Source of the DNA: Paenibacillus ehimensis NBRC 15659
GTDB taxonomy: Bacteria > Bacillota > Bacilli > Paenibacillales > NBRC-103111
Direction of reading: 5' to 3'
Length of the DNA stretch: 64,000 bases
NCBI RefSeq assembly: GCF_004000785.1
Contig: NZ_BILX01000029.1
Span: forward strand, 1 to 64,000
Below are positions 25,292-35,100 of this stretch, in pieces. Below the pieces are notes generated by a model. It was not told the DNA's origin. It was given only the letters and a program-made list of their open reading frames with translations, and searched no databases. The first letter of the stretch is position 1. Every line of letters begins with the position of its first letter. Made by a program: the position numbers and the translations under genes.

Positions 25292-26448
25292 TGGGCGATC
25301 CTCCCCTCCGCGCCCTTCGGGAAAAAGGTTTTGAGCGCCCTGTACACTTCGCCTTTCTCACGGATCACGTAGTGTACGAATTTCGGATCGTGAATGTTCC
25401 GGTAAGCGGACATCAGCGTGCTGCTGCGGTTATATTGATTCACTTCGCCGTACCCGAACAGATTCGCCCGCTTGATTAACTCGCCGATCAGCCGAACGCA
25501 CCGCTCGTTGTCTGATGTCAGGTTGTCGCCGTCGGAGAAATGAAACGGATATATATTGAAGCGGGACGGCGGATAGCGCCGGTCGATCAAGTCGACCGCA
25601 AGCTGATAGGCCGAGGAGCAGATCGTGCCGCCGCTTTCGCCTTTGGTGAAAAATTCCTCTTCCGTCACTTGCTTAGCCTCGGTATGGTGGGCGATGAAAA
25701 TGATTTCCACCTGCTCGTATTTCGTCCGCAGGAACCGCGTCATCCAGAAGAAGAAGCTGCGCGCGATATATTTTTCGAAGGACCCCATACTGCCGGATGT
25801 GTCCATCATGGCGAGCACCAGCGCGTTCGAGTGAGGAGTGACGATTTCGTCCCATGTTTTGTAGCGCAGATCGTCCGGGCTGATGTGATGGATGCCGGGC
25901 ACCCCCGAGGTGGCGTTCCGTTTCAGATTTTCGAGAATGGTCCGCTTCTTGTCGATGTTGGACATGATTCCTTTTTTGCGGATGTCGTTGAAAACGATTT
26001 CTTTGGTTGTGACATTGTGCTTTTCCTTCTGCTGCAGGTTCGGCAGCTCCAGCTCCTCGAAGAGCATGGACTGCAGGTCCTCCATCTGCACCTCGGCATC
26101 ATAATAGTCGTCTCCCGGCTGATCGCCGGCGCCCTCGCCCTTGCCCGGACCGGAAGCGGCCTGCGGGTCCACCCCGAGCACGTCGCCGACCTGGCTGTCC
26201 CCGTCGCCTTGCCCCACATGCTTGCTCTTGTTGTAGTTATAGCGGAAACGGTACTCATCCAGACTGCGGATGGGTACTTTGACGATTTGCTTGCCGTCCG
26301 ACATGATGATGCTTTCGTCCGTCACCAGATCAGGAAGATTTTGCTTAATGGCTTCCCGGACTTTCTCCTGATGGCGGGTCTGATCCTGATACCCTTTGCG
26401 GTGCAGGGACCAATCCTCGCGGGATACGGTAAATAAAGGCTCTGTCAT
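25288..26448 (-). CDS. yhbH: YhbH/DUF444 family sporulation-associated protein
   Basis: A 386-residue DUF444 protein with a von Willebrand A-like domain: [20 protein letters not shown] carries the MIDAS DxSxS motif, followed by [13 protein letters not shown] and [11 protein letters not shown]. Residues about 85-120 are Gly/Asp/Gln-rich and probably disordered. YhbH is expressed during sporulation and works with SpoVR and the PrkA kinase in related organisms. The ATG ([13 protein letters not shown]) has AGGAGG eight bases upstream; a GTG three codons earlier overlaps that site. First gene of yhbH-spoVR, translationally coupled to spoVR. Confidence 0.92.
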   Translation of the reverse strand: MTEPLFTVSREDWSLHRKGYQDQTRHQEKVREAIKQNLPDLVTDESIIMSDGKQIVKVPIRSLDEYRFRYNYNKSKHVGQGDGDSQVGDVLGVDPQAASGPGKGEGAGDQPGDDYYDAEVQMEDLQSMLFEELELPNLQQKEKHNVTTKEIVFNDIRKKGIMSNIDKKRTILENLKRNATSGVPGIHHISPDDLRYKTWDEIVTPHSNALVLAMMDTSGSMGSFEKYIARSFFFWMTRFLRTKYEQVEIIFIAHHTEAKQVTEEEFFTKGESGGTICSSAYQLAVDLIDRRYPPSRFNIYPFHFSDGDNLTSDNERCVRLIGELIKRANLFGYGEVNQYNRSSTLMSAYRNIHDPKFVHYVIREKGEVYRALKTFFPKGAEGRIAQ

Positions 26449-26760
26449 GCGGAACACCTCCTGATAGCTTTTGGATCAAAGCTGGCTTCGAGAGCACGGT
26501 CAAAAAACGGCTGAGCCGGTGTCGAAAGCTTGAACGGTGTTGGGGACCGGGTGGACGTTAAGCGTGTAAAGAAACATGTAACTGAACATGACAAGTACTT
26601 GGAAAAAAGTGCTTGTTACTAAATATATTCAAGTGCCGGGAGGATATGTGAACGGGTGAGGAGCGGATTTTTTGGAGGCCGCAGAGGGGAGATGGTATAA
26701 TGATAGGGACAAGAATCTGGACGCGATGATTACCATTTTTGATAACGAGGAAGTGTGCCG
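26449..26760. other. divergent intergenic region, yhbH / hypothetical gene
   Basis: About 310 bp. On the + strand TTGGAG (26672-26677), 18-bp spacer, extended -10 TGGTATAAT (TATAAT 26696-26701) is a fair promoter for the hypothetical gene at 26761. No confident yhbH promoter is seen; sporulation sigma factors would use other motifs. Confidence 0.45.
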
Positions 26761-27783
26761 ATGAATCCTACATTGGAACAGTGGAAAGCGCTATACGAAG
26801 AGGCCGTATCTTTCAAGCAAAGCAAGTGCTGGGAATGGATGACCAACGGGCATATGTTCGGCGTGCAAAATCCGGAAAGCGGCGAAATCGGGTATTGCAG
26901 CATTTTGGGCAATGGAGGCGAGGTTTTCGGGCTGTCCGTTTATTTGGGGACCAAAGGCCTGAATTCGATCATGAGGATGTTCTCGGGCGAGTCGGACGAG
27001 GACCCCAGATTTACCCAGGATGCGCTGTTGCTGTCCTTTGACAACCGGGACGAGCTGTACCCGCGAGAACTGAAACAGATCAAGGAGCTTGGGCTCAAAT
27101 TCCGCGGCGCTCATGCTTGGCCGACGTTCCGGGTGTACGAACCCGGCTTTGTGCCGTGGCCGGCCCTAACGCAGGAACAAGCGGCTTTCTTCACATGGGC
27201 GATTCGGCAGGCGCGGGAAATCGCAATGGAGCATCGTCATGACCCGGATGCGCTGTTTCACGAGGACGAAGAAACGTTTCTCGTTCGGGTCCCTTCCCGG
27301 ACCGAGAGCGGGATCGTCTGGTCGAATCAATGGCTGCAGCCGGAGCCGTTGGAGGAAGAGCCTAAGCAGCAAGCTGCTCCGATCGATGAGCTTCGTCTGA
27401 CCAAGGCGAAGAAATCGGTGAAAGGTTCGGCAGGGATCTGGGAGATCGACTGCTTCTTCATGCCCATACCTGTTGATGAAGGCGACCGCCCTTTTTATCC
27501 GAAGATGTTTCTGATCGTAGACCAGAGCTCGGGGCAAATTTTAAGACACGGTTTAAGCGATAAAACGCAAATTGCGAACGATCTGGCTGACGCATTTCTT
27601 GCTCTGGTTGAGCAGTTAAAGCTTGTTCCCGGCGAAATATGGGCTTCCAATGAGGAAGTTTACGTTTACTTGCGGCAGGTTCTTCAGGCTTTTGCGCCGC
27701 AGGCTTATTTGACGGACGAATTGCCTGCATTGGAAGACGCCAAAGAGGGCATGCTTCATTATTTTGGTGCCGGGATGCGGTAG
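26761..27783 (+). CDS. hypothetical protein (DUF7309/DUF6930-like)
   Basis: A 340-residue soluble protein. The N-terminal part (EQWKALYEEAVSFKQSKCWEWM, NPESGEIGYCSILGNGGEVFGLSVYLG) and a C-terminal part after a Glu/Pro-rich linker near 200 (WEIDCFFMPIPVDEGDRPFYPKM, SSGQILRHGLSD) match my memory of DUF7309-DUF6930 proteins common in Paenibacillus. No catalytic motif or membrane segment is visible and the function is unknown. The ATG at 26761 is preceded by GAGGAAG; a GTG two codons earlier is possible. It is convergent with the formate/nitrite transporter gene. Confidence 0.7.
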   Translation: MNPTLEQWKALYEEAVSFKQSKCWEWMTNGHMFGVQNPESGEIGYCSILGNGGEVFGLSVYLGTKGLNSIMRMFSGESDEDPRFTQDALLLSFDNRDELYPRELKQIKELGLKFRGAHAWPTFRVYEPGFVPWPALTQEQAAFFTWAIRQAREIAMEHRHDPDALFHEDEETFLVRVPSRTESGIVWSNQWLQPEPLEEEPKQQAAPIDELRLTKAKKSVKGSAGIWEIDCFFMPIPVDEGDRPFYPKMFLIVDQSSGQILRHGLSDKTQIANDLADAFLALVEQLKLVPGEIWASNEEVYVYLRQVLQAFAPQAYLTDELPALEDAKEGMLHYFGAGMR

Positions 27784-27826
27784 GCTTCTTCAAGCCGGGC
27801 GAAGACCGTAGGAGCCTTGAAGCGCT

Positions 27827-27856
27827 GCAACGCGCGCCGGGAGAGGCACGCGTTGC
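27827..27856. repeat. inverted repeat between convergent genes
   Basis: GCAACGCG / CGCGTTGC with a 14-base loop and no T run; it could be a weak terminator or transcription barrier. Confidence 0.4.
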
Positions 27857-27908
27857 GAAAGTACGTTATTGGTTCCTTACGACCATGCCCCGTTCCCGCC
27901 CGCTTCCT

Positions 27909-28754
27909 TCAGGCTTTGCCTTCCGCCGCAGCCCGTTCGCTTGTCGGCTGTGGCTGCTCGGCTTCCCAGTTTAGCGCCGCTTTTTCTTTGGTTCTCAGAT
28001 ACGCTGCCCAGTAGGCGGTGGCGACGAAGACGCTGCCTCCGACGGCATTGCCGAGAAAGACGGGAACAAAGTTGCCAAGATAGTCCAGCCAGGTATAATG
28101 CCCCGCGAAGATCGCGGCAGGGATCAAGAACATATTTGCGACGACGTGCTGAAAGCCGATGGCGACGAAGGTCATCGTCGGGAACCAGATGCCGAGCATT
28201 TTGCCCGCGACGTCGTCTGCACCGTAGGCAAGCCAGACGGCTAAAGCGACAAGCCAGTTGCAGCCGATCCCCGAAAGAAAGGCTTGCAGGAAGCTCTCGT
28301 CGAGCTTGGCTCCCGCCACTTTGACCAATTTAGACAAGTACGGCTCCGCTTCCGTCAATCCGACAACGTGACCGAACAGGTAGGCGACAAAGAGCGCCCC
28401 GGCAAAGTTGGATAGTGTAATTAGCAGCCAGTTAACGGCCAGCTGCTTTGTCGTTATTTTGCCCTGGAGCCGGGCCAAAGGCACCGCCATCATGTTTCCG
28501 GTCAACAGCTCGCCCCCTGCAATAATCGTGAGGATCAAGCCAATGGGGAACAACGCTGCGCCCAGCACGGAGCCGAGCCCGCTCCAAGCCGCGGGAACGC
28601 TCGCAGCTACTCTTAGATACAGAAGAAAGCCTAGGGCGATAAAGGCCCCTGCCAAAAAGCCCAGCGTGCAAGCTTGCAGCCGAGGCTTATTCGCTTTCTT
28701 TTCGCCCATCGCTGCGGTAATATGCGCAATTTCTTCCGGTTTGCGGTACGACAT
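27909..28754 (-). CDS. formate/nitrite transporter family protein
   Basis: A 281-residue FNT channel with six hydrophobic segments and family motifs: GGELLTGNMMAVPLA (about 83-97), LSNFAGALFVAYLFGH, and GIGCNWLVALAVWLA and FQHVVANMFLIPAAI in the second half. FNT proteins pass formate, nitrite or related monovalent anions across the cytoplasmic membrane. No nitrite reductase or formate dehydrogenase is adjacent, so the substrate is open. The ATG has GGAGAGG about 12 bases upstream. An Fnr-type palindrome lies 28 bp upstream of the start, suggesting oxygen- or nitrite-linked control. Confidence 0.9.
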   Translation of the reverse strand: MSYRKPEEIAHITAAMGEKKANKPRLQACTLGFLAGAFIALGFLLYLRVAASVPAAWSGLGSVLGAALFPIGLILTIIAGGELLTGNMMAVPLARLQGKITTKQLAVNWLLITLSNFAGALFVAYLFGHVVGLTEAEPYLSKLVKVAGAKLDESFLQAFLSGIGCNWLVALAVWLAYGADDVAGKMLGIWFPTMTFVAIGFQHVVANMFLIPAAIFAGHYTWLDYLGNFVPVFLGNAVGGSVFVATAYWAAYLRTKEKAALNWEAEQPQPTSERAAAEGKA

Positions 28755-28781
28755 GCCGAGACACGACCTCTCCAGTATAAT

Positions 28782-28799
28782 TTGTGAAAATATTCACAA
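28782..28799. promoter_or_regulatory. Fnr/Crp-type binding site upstream of the FNT gene
   Basis: TTGTGA-AAATAT-TCACAA, matching the Fnr consensus TGTGA-N6-TCACA. The nearest -10-like element for the FNT gene (TATACT on the - strand, 28774-28779) is close to it, so it may repress or use another start. Confidence 0.55.
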
Positions 28800-28945
28800 G
28801 TAACAATGCACTACTGCCCGGTTTTGCTGTCGTCTCATTTTACCGCAAAAAAAGGAGGCCGAAAGTAGTATTTATCACATATCGCGCAAGATGGCTTACA
28901 CGGAAAACGCGGTTCCGGATACAACGGCGGGACCAAAAAAGTATT

Positions 28946-28973
28946 TTGGAAATTCGACGAAATATGGTAAAAT
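28946..28973 (+). promoter_or_regulatory. candidate NRPS promoter
   Basis: TTGGAA (28946-28951), 16-bp spacer, extended -10 TGGTAAAAT (TAAAAT 28968-28973). It would give a leader of about 180 bases. Confidence 0.5.
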
Positions 28974-29083
28974 ATAACTATTAGCGCAATATTCTTTAAG
29001 AAATCAACATGAATCGGTAGTTCTATTAGAATAGCGTCACTGCGTCGGGCTTGACGGTTGCCGGGAACGCCTTCGTTATGAAC

Positions 29084-29121
29084 AGCAACTCGTTTCGGAT
29101 TTGGAACGGGTTGCTTTTTTT
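29084..29121 (+). terminator. terminator in the NRPS leader (possible attenuator)
   Basis: AGCAACTCGTTTC pairs with GGAACGGGTTGCT (two or three G-U pairs) and is followed by TTTTTT, 36 bp before the NRPS start. GGTTGC at 29056-29061 could pair instead with GCAAC of the left arm. It may equally end an upstream transcript. Confidence 0.65.
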
Positions 29122-29156
29122 CTTCATAGCCCATTTAATCTGGAGGGAGAAAGAGG

Positions 29157-32100
29157 ATGTCACGGAAACTGGATGAAGAGACGATCAGCATTGTCGGCCG
29201 ATGGATCACGGAGATGCAGGACGCGGAGGAAGCTACCGTTCTCCGTTTGGATCGCAGCCCGGCGGGTGATCCGGATGCGTATCTGACGCTTGGCCGTACG
29301 TTCGAAAAAGCGCCGTCCGGTCGTTTACGTCAGTTATGCGGCATACGCCGGGTTCAGGCAAGCACCGTGCTTTATACGTCGTGGGCCGTGCTGCTGCAGC
29401 GCTATCTGCGTACCGACGAGGTAAGGTTTGCGGCGGTCGCACCTGAGGAAAACCGGATTATGCTCGCCCGAATCGCTGGCGCGGCTTCGCTGCCGTTCGA
29501 ATCGCTGGTCGCCCGCGCGGAGGACACGCTTGCCCAAGGGAAGGCTTACGCGCTGACATACAGCGAGCTTCGCGACCTGAGCGGGTCCGCTTCGTCGCAG
29601 CTCCCCTTCAATACGGCTGCAGCGGTGGAAGCTCCCGGCGCCGTCCGGGTAGGGTCAGATCTTCCGGGATGCGACCTCACGATCCGGTTCGTGCTTTCGG
29701 ACCTTCTCGAAGTCCGCGCGGAGTACAAGCCGGACGCGTTTCAGGCATCGACGATCCGCAGGCTGCTGGGGCATTTGGAACATATCGTCATGACATGGTT
29801 CGAGTCTCCCCATACGCCGGTTGGCCGTATCCCCTTGCTTAGCCAAGAAGAGAGAGAGCAGCTGCTGGTTGAGTTCAATCAAACGGATATGCCCTTTTCC
29901 TCCGATGCAACCATTCATCGGCTGTTCGCGGAGCAGGCGCGGCGGACGCCGGATCGCCTTGCGATCGTCGACGGAGCCGACTGCTTGACTTACCGGCAGC
30001 TTGACGAACAATCGAACCGGCTAGCCAGAACGCTGATTGAACACGGCGTACACGCCAATACCTTTGTTGCCGTCATGATGCGCCCCACGCTGTCGATGTT
30101 CGCCGCTATTCTGGCGGTTCTGAAAGCGGGCGCGGCGTATGTGCCGATCGATCTGAATTATCCCCCGGACCGCATACGCTACATTATGGAGGATTGCGGA
30201 GCGAGGCTGCTGCTCACGGAGGGGCAGTCTGAGCTTCCGTTTGCCTTCGAAGGCCAAGTCGTCAATCTCGCGGACCGGCGGATGCCTGACGGGGATTGCT
30301 CCCCTTTGCCGGAGCTTGGGGGACCGTCCGGTCTGGCTTATGTCATCTATACGTCCGGCTCCACCGGCCAGCCGAAGGGCACGCTGATCGAGCACCGGTC
30401 GCTTGTCAATTTTTGCGAATGGCATTGCTCGCATTTTCGGGTCACGATGGAGGACCGCAGCAGCAAATATTGCAGTGTCGGGTTCGACGCCTCGATCTTG
30501 GAGATCTTTCCCTACCTTATTTCCGGGGCGGCGGTTTATGTCATTCCCGAGCACATCCGGCTGGATGCCGCGGAGCTTAACGGGTATTTCAACCGGCACG
30601 GCATTACCATCAGCTTCTTGCCGACCCAGCTTGGCGAGCAGTTCATGAAGCTTCCCAATCGCTCGCTCCGCGTGCTGATGACGGGCGGAGAGAAGCTGAA
30701 AACATTCCACCCGCAAAGCTATCTTGTTTATAACGTATACGGTCCCACTGAAAATACGATCTTCACCACGACGCATCTTGTTAAAGCGCCATCGGATCAC
30801 ATTCCGATCGGGAAGCCGCTGTACAATGTTCGGCTGTACATTTTGGATGCCTGCGGCCAGCCGCAGCCGGTGGGGGTTCCCGGGGAATTGTGCATTTCCG
30901 GCATCGGTCTGGCCCGCGGATATTTGAACCGGCCGCAGCTGATAGAGGAGAAATTCGTCGCCCACCCGTTCCGCGAGGGGGAACGGCTGTACCGGACGGG
31001 GGACTTGGCCCGATGGCTTCCGGACGGGTCCGTCGAATACGTGGGACGCCTCGACCATCAGGTGAAAATTCGCGGTTTCCGGGTCGAGACGGGTGAAATC
31101 GAGCAGCGGCTCCGGCTGCATGAGCGGGTGCACGATTGCATCGTGATCGCGCGCGAAGACGATGCCGGACGTGCGTATCTGTGCGCATATGTCGTATCCG
31201 AAGTGCGTCTAACCCGCAAGGAGCTAACGGAGTTTCTGGCGGAGCAGCTGCCGGATTACATGGTTCCGTCCTGGTTCGTAATGCTTCCGAAGCTCCCTGT
31301 GAATGCGAACGGCAAGGTGGACCGGCGCGCGCTGCCCGAACCCGAGAGAGCTTCGGAGTCCGCTTCTTACGCGCCTCCGGCCAGCGAGACGGAACGGGAA
31401 TTGGCGGAGCTGTGGAAGGAGGTGCTCGGCTTGCGGACGGTCGGCGTCCATGACCGTTTCTTCAATGCCGGAGGCCATTCGCTGCATGCCGCCGTTCTGC
31501 GCGGACAGATTGAACGGCGCTTCGGCGTCCGGCTGCCGATCGCGGAGCTGTTCGAGCATGCGACCATCCGTCAGCAGGCGGAGCGCATCGGTCAAGCGGT
31601 CAAACCGGCCGGAGGCGGTCAGGCGATTGGAAAAGCTCCCGAGCGGGAGCATTATCCCCTTCATCCGGCGCAAAGGCGGCTCTTTTTCATCGGGCAGATG
31701 GAGCAGGCTGGGACGGCCTACAATACGCCGCTGCTGCTGAAGATCGAAGGGAGCGTAGACCGGCGGCGGATGGAGCGGGCTTTCGAGCAAATGATCGAGC
31801 GGCACGAGCCGCTCCGAACGGCTTTTGCATGGGTGGACGGTGAGCTCGTGCAGACCATCCGGCCTCGTGCGGCCTTTCGAATGCAGTTTCATGCGGCGGC
31901 GGAAGAAGAGGCGGAGCGGCTGATGTCCGCGTTCGTCGTTCCTTTCGACCTCGGGAAGGCGCCGTTATTCCGGGCCGGACTCATTAGGTGCTCCGGGGAG
32001 CTTCATTATTTGATGCTGGACTTCCACCATATTATTGTCGACGGTGTTTCGATGCACGTGTTTTTCGAGGAGTGGAGCCGGTTGTACCGGGGGGACGCGC

Positions 32101-35100
32101 TGTCTTGCCCGGCGATCCAATTCAAAGATTATGCCTTCTGGCTGAACGAACGGAAGCCGGAGGAGGAAGCGAAGCAGCTCGAGTATTGGAGAACGGCCTT
32201 GTCCGGGGAGCTTCCGATCCTGCAGCTGCCGACCGACCTGGAAAGACCGGGCTCTCAAAGCTTCCGGGGCGACACGTACCCGCTCCGGCTGTCTGCCGGA
32301 TTGACAGCGCGGTTGAAGCAGCTCGCCCTTCGGACGGACACCACCTTGTATATGATCCTGCTCGCTGCTTACAACGTGCTGCTTGCCCGGTATTCCGGCC
32401 AGGAAGATATTATCGTAGGCGTTCCCGCCGCCAGCCGCCCGCAAGCCGAGCTGCAGCCGCTGATCGGCATGTTCGTCAACACGCTGCCGATCCGGAGCTT
32501 CCCGGAGCGGACGAAGACGTTCGCCGACTATTTGCAGGAGCTGAAGTCGATTCTGCTCAACGCCTACGAGCATCAGGACTATGATCTGGAACGTCTGGTA
32601 CAGTCGCTGCGCATGCCCAGAGTGCCGGGGCGCAATCCGCTGTTCGATACGATGTTCGTGATGCAAAATACGGGCCGCACGACGCCATCAATTGAAGGGA
32701 GCCGGATCACCGTTCAGCGGTACGCGGACCCGATCTCCAAGTACGATCTGATGCTTGATGCGGAGGAAACGGAAGAGACGCTCCGGATTGATTTCCAATA
32801 CTGCACCGATCTGTTCGTACGGGGTACGATCGAGCGGATGGCGCAGCATTTTATGCGGATTTTGGAGGATGCGGTTGTTTCGGAGGAAAAGCGGCTTTCC
32901 GAGCTGCGAATGCTTTCGAAAGCGGAAATCAAAGAGCAAGTGGAGGGGCGGAACCAAACCGAATCCGTGTATGACCGCGACTTGACGATTCACGGATGGT
33001 TTGAGGAGCAAGTACGGCAGACGCCGGACCGGCCCGCTGTCGTATTCGGCGACGAATCGCTCACTTACCGGCAGTTGAACGACCGGGCGAACCGGCTGGC
33101 GGCCGTCTTGATTCGCTGCGGCGTGCAGCCGGAGCAGCTTGTCGGACTGATGACCGAGCGGTCTCCGGACATGATTGTCGGTCTGCTCGGCATTTTGAAG
33201 GCGGGAGGGGCCTACCTTCCGATCGATCCGGATTATCCCGGCGACCGTGTGAAGTATATGCTGGACCATAGCCAGGCCCGCCTCCTGCTGACACAGACGC
33301 ATTTGGCCGACCGGATCGAGTTTGACGGCATGAAGCTGTGTCTGGATACGGAGGCCGTCTTCGAGGAAGCGGCGGACAACCCTCCTCCCCGCAGCCGTTC
33401 AAGCGGTCTGTTGTATGTCATTTATACGTCGGGAACGACCGGAAAGCCGAAGGGCGTTATGATCGGGCACCGCAATATGGTCAATTTGCTTCACCACCAG
33501 TTTCGGCACACCAACGTCGATTACAGCGGCAGCGTGCTGCAATTTACGACGCTCAGCTTCGACGTAAGCTCGCAGGAAATATGGTCTGCCCTGCTGGCGG
33601 GGGGCACCCTGGTTCTCGTGACGAACGAAACCCGGCGAAGCCCGGACAAGCTGCTGCAGCTCGTCGAAGAGCGTCGGATCCAGGTTTTGTTCCTACCCGT
33701 CTCATATTTGAAGCTCATCCTGAACGAGAGCGCGTATGCCGACAAGCTTCCAGTGTCGGTGCGCCATATCCTAACGGCCGGAGAGCCGTTGACCGTCCCG
33801 GACAAATTCAAGGCGCATCTGCGGCGGCATCAAGTGTTTCTGCATAATCATTACGGCCCGTCGGAGACGCATGTAGCGACGGCTCATACGATCGACCCGA
33901 ACGGCCCGATCCCGGAGCTTCCGCCTATCGGAAGGCCGATTGCGAATACGCGCATCTACCTGTTGAACGACCGCTTGCAGGTGCAGCCGCCCGGCGTGCC
34001 GGGAGAGCTGTACATCGCAGGGGATGGCGTCGGCAGAGGTTATTTCAACGACGAGCGCCTGACGGCGGAGAAATTTTTGCCCGACCCGTTCACCGGGGAG
34101 GGATACATGTACAAAACGGGCGACCTCGCGCGCTGGACGAAGGAAGGTACGCTGGAATTTTTGGGCCGCTTGGACCATCAGGTGAAAATCCGGGGGTTTC
34201 GGATCGAGCTTGGAGAGATTGAGCACGCGCTGCTGAATTATCCTTCGATCCGGGAAGCGATCGTGGTCGCCCGGGAGGACGGCAGCGGCGGCAAGGCATT
34301 GTGCGCGTACTTCGCCGGGACGGAGGAGCTGCCTCCGGTCAAGGTCGTCAGGGAGCATTTGTCCAAGGCGCTGCCGGAGTATATGCTGCCTTCGTATTTC
34401 GTGCCGTTAAAGAGCATGCCGCTCACGCCCAACGGCAAAATCGACCGGAGAGCGCTGCCCGAGCCCGGTCCGGGCGAGCGTACCGCAGTCAAGCGCGACC
34501 GCGTCGCCCCGCGCACGGACATCGAGAGGAAGATTGCGGCCGTATGGGGGGAGCTGCTGAACGTAGCCGGCATCGGCATTCACGACAATTTCTTCGAGCT
34601 TGGCGGACATTCGCTGAAGGCGGCTGCAATGACCGCAAGGCTGCAGCAGGATTTGGACATCGGGGTCAATGACGTCTTCGAGCACCAGACGATTGCCTCT
34701 CTGTCCGCCAAGGTGAAGCCGAAGGCCAACTATTTGACCGCCAAGCTGGAGCAGTTGAAGGCAGCCTGCCGTGACAAGCCGATGCAACGATTCGACGAGG
34801 AGATCGCCGCATACCGGGCGCGAAACGAACGGTACGCTCGGATCGACCTGACGGGGTACAGCGGGTACAGCGACATTTTGCTGACGGGAGCCACCGGGTA
34901 TTTGGGCATCCATTTGCTGCGGGAGCTGTTGGCGGGAACCGGTGCGACCGTTCACGTTCTTGTACGTGCGGCGACGGAGGCGGAGGCGCGGGAACGGCTG
35001 CTTGCGAAGCTGGCTTTTTATTTCACTGGCGACGTCATGGAAGCGCAGCTCGGCCGCCGTATTCGGCTTTACCGGGGGGATTTGGCGCAGGAAGGCTTGG

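Noticed and set aside
28974-29156. T-box leader upstream of the NRPS
   Set aside because: No conserved T-box sequence or specifier stem is visible, and a tRNA-sensing leader would be odd for this gene.
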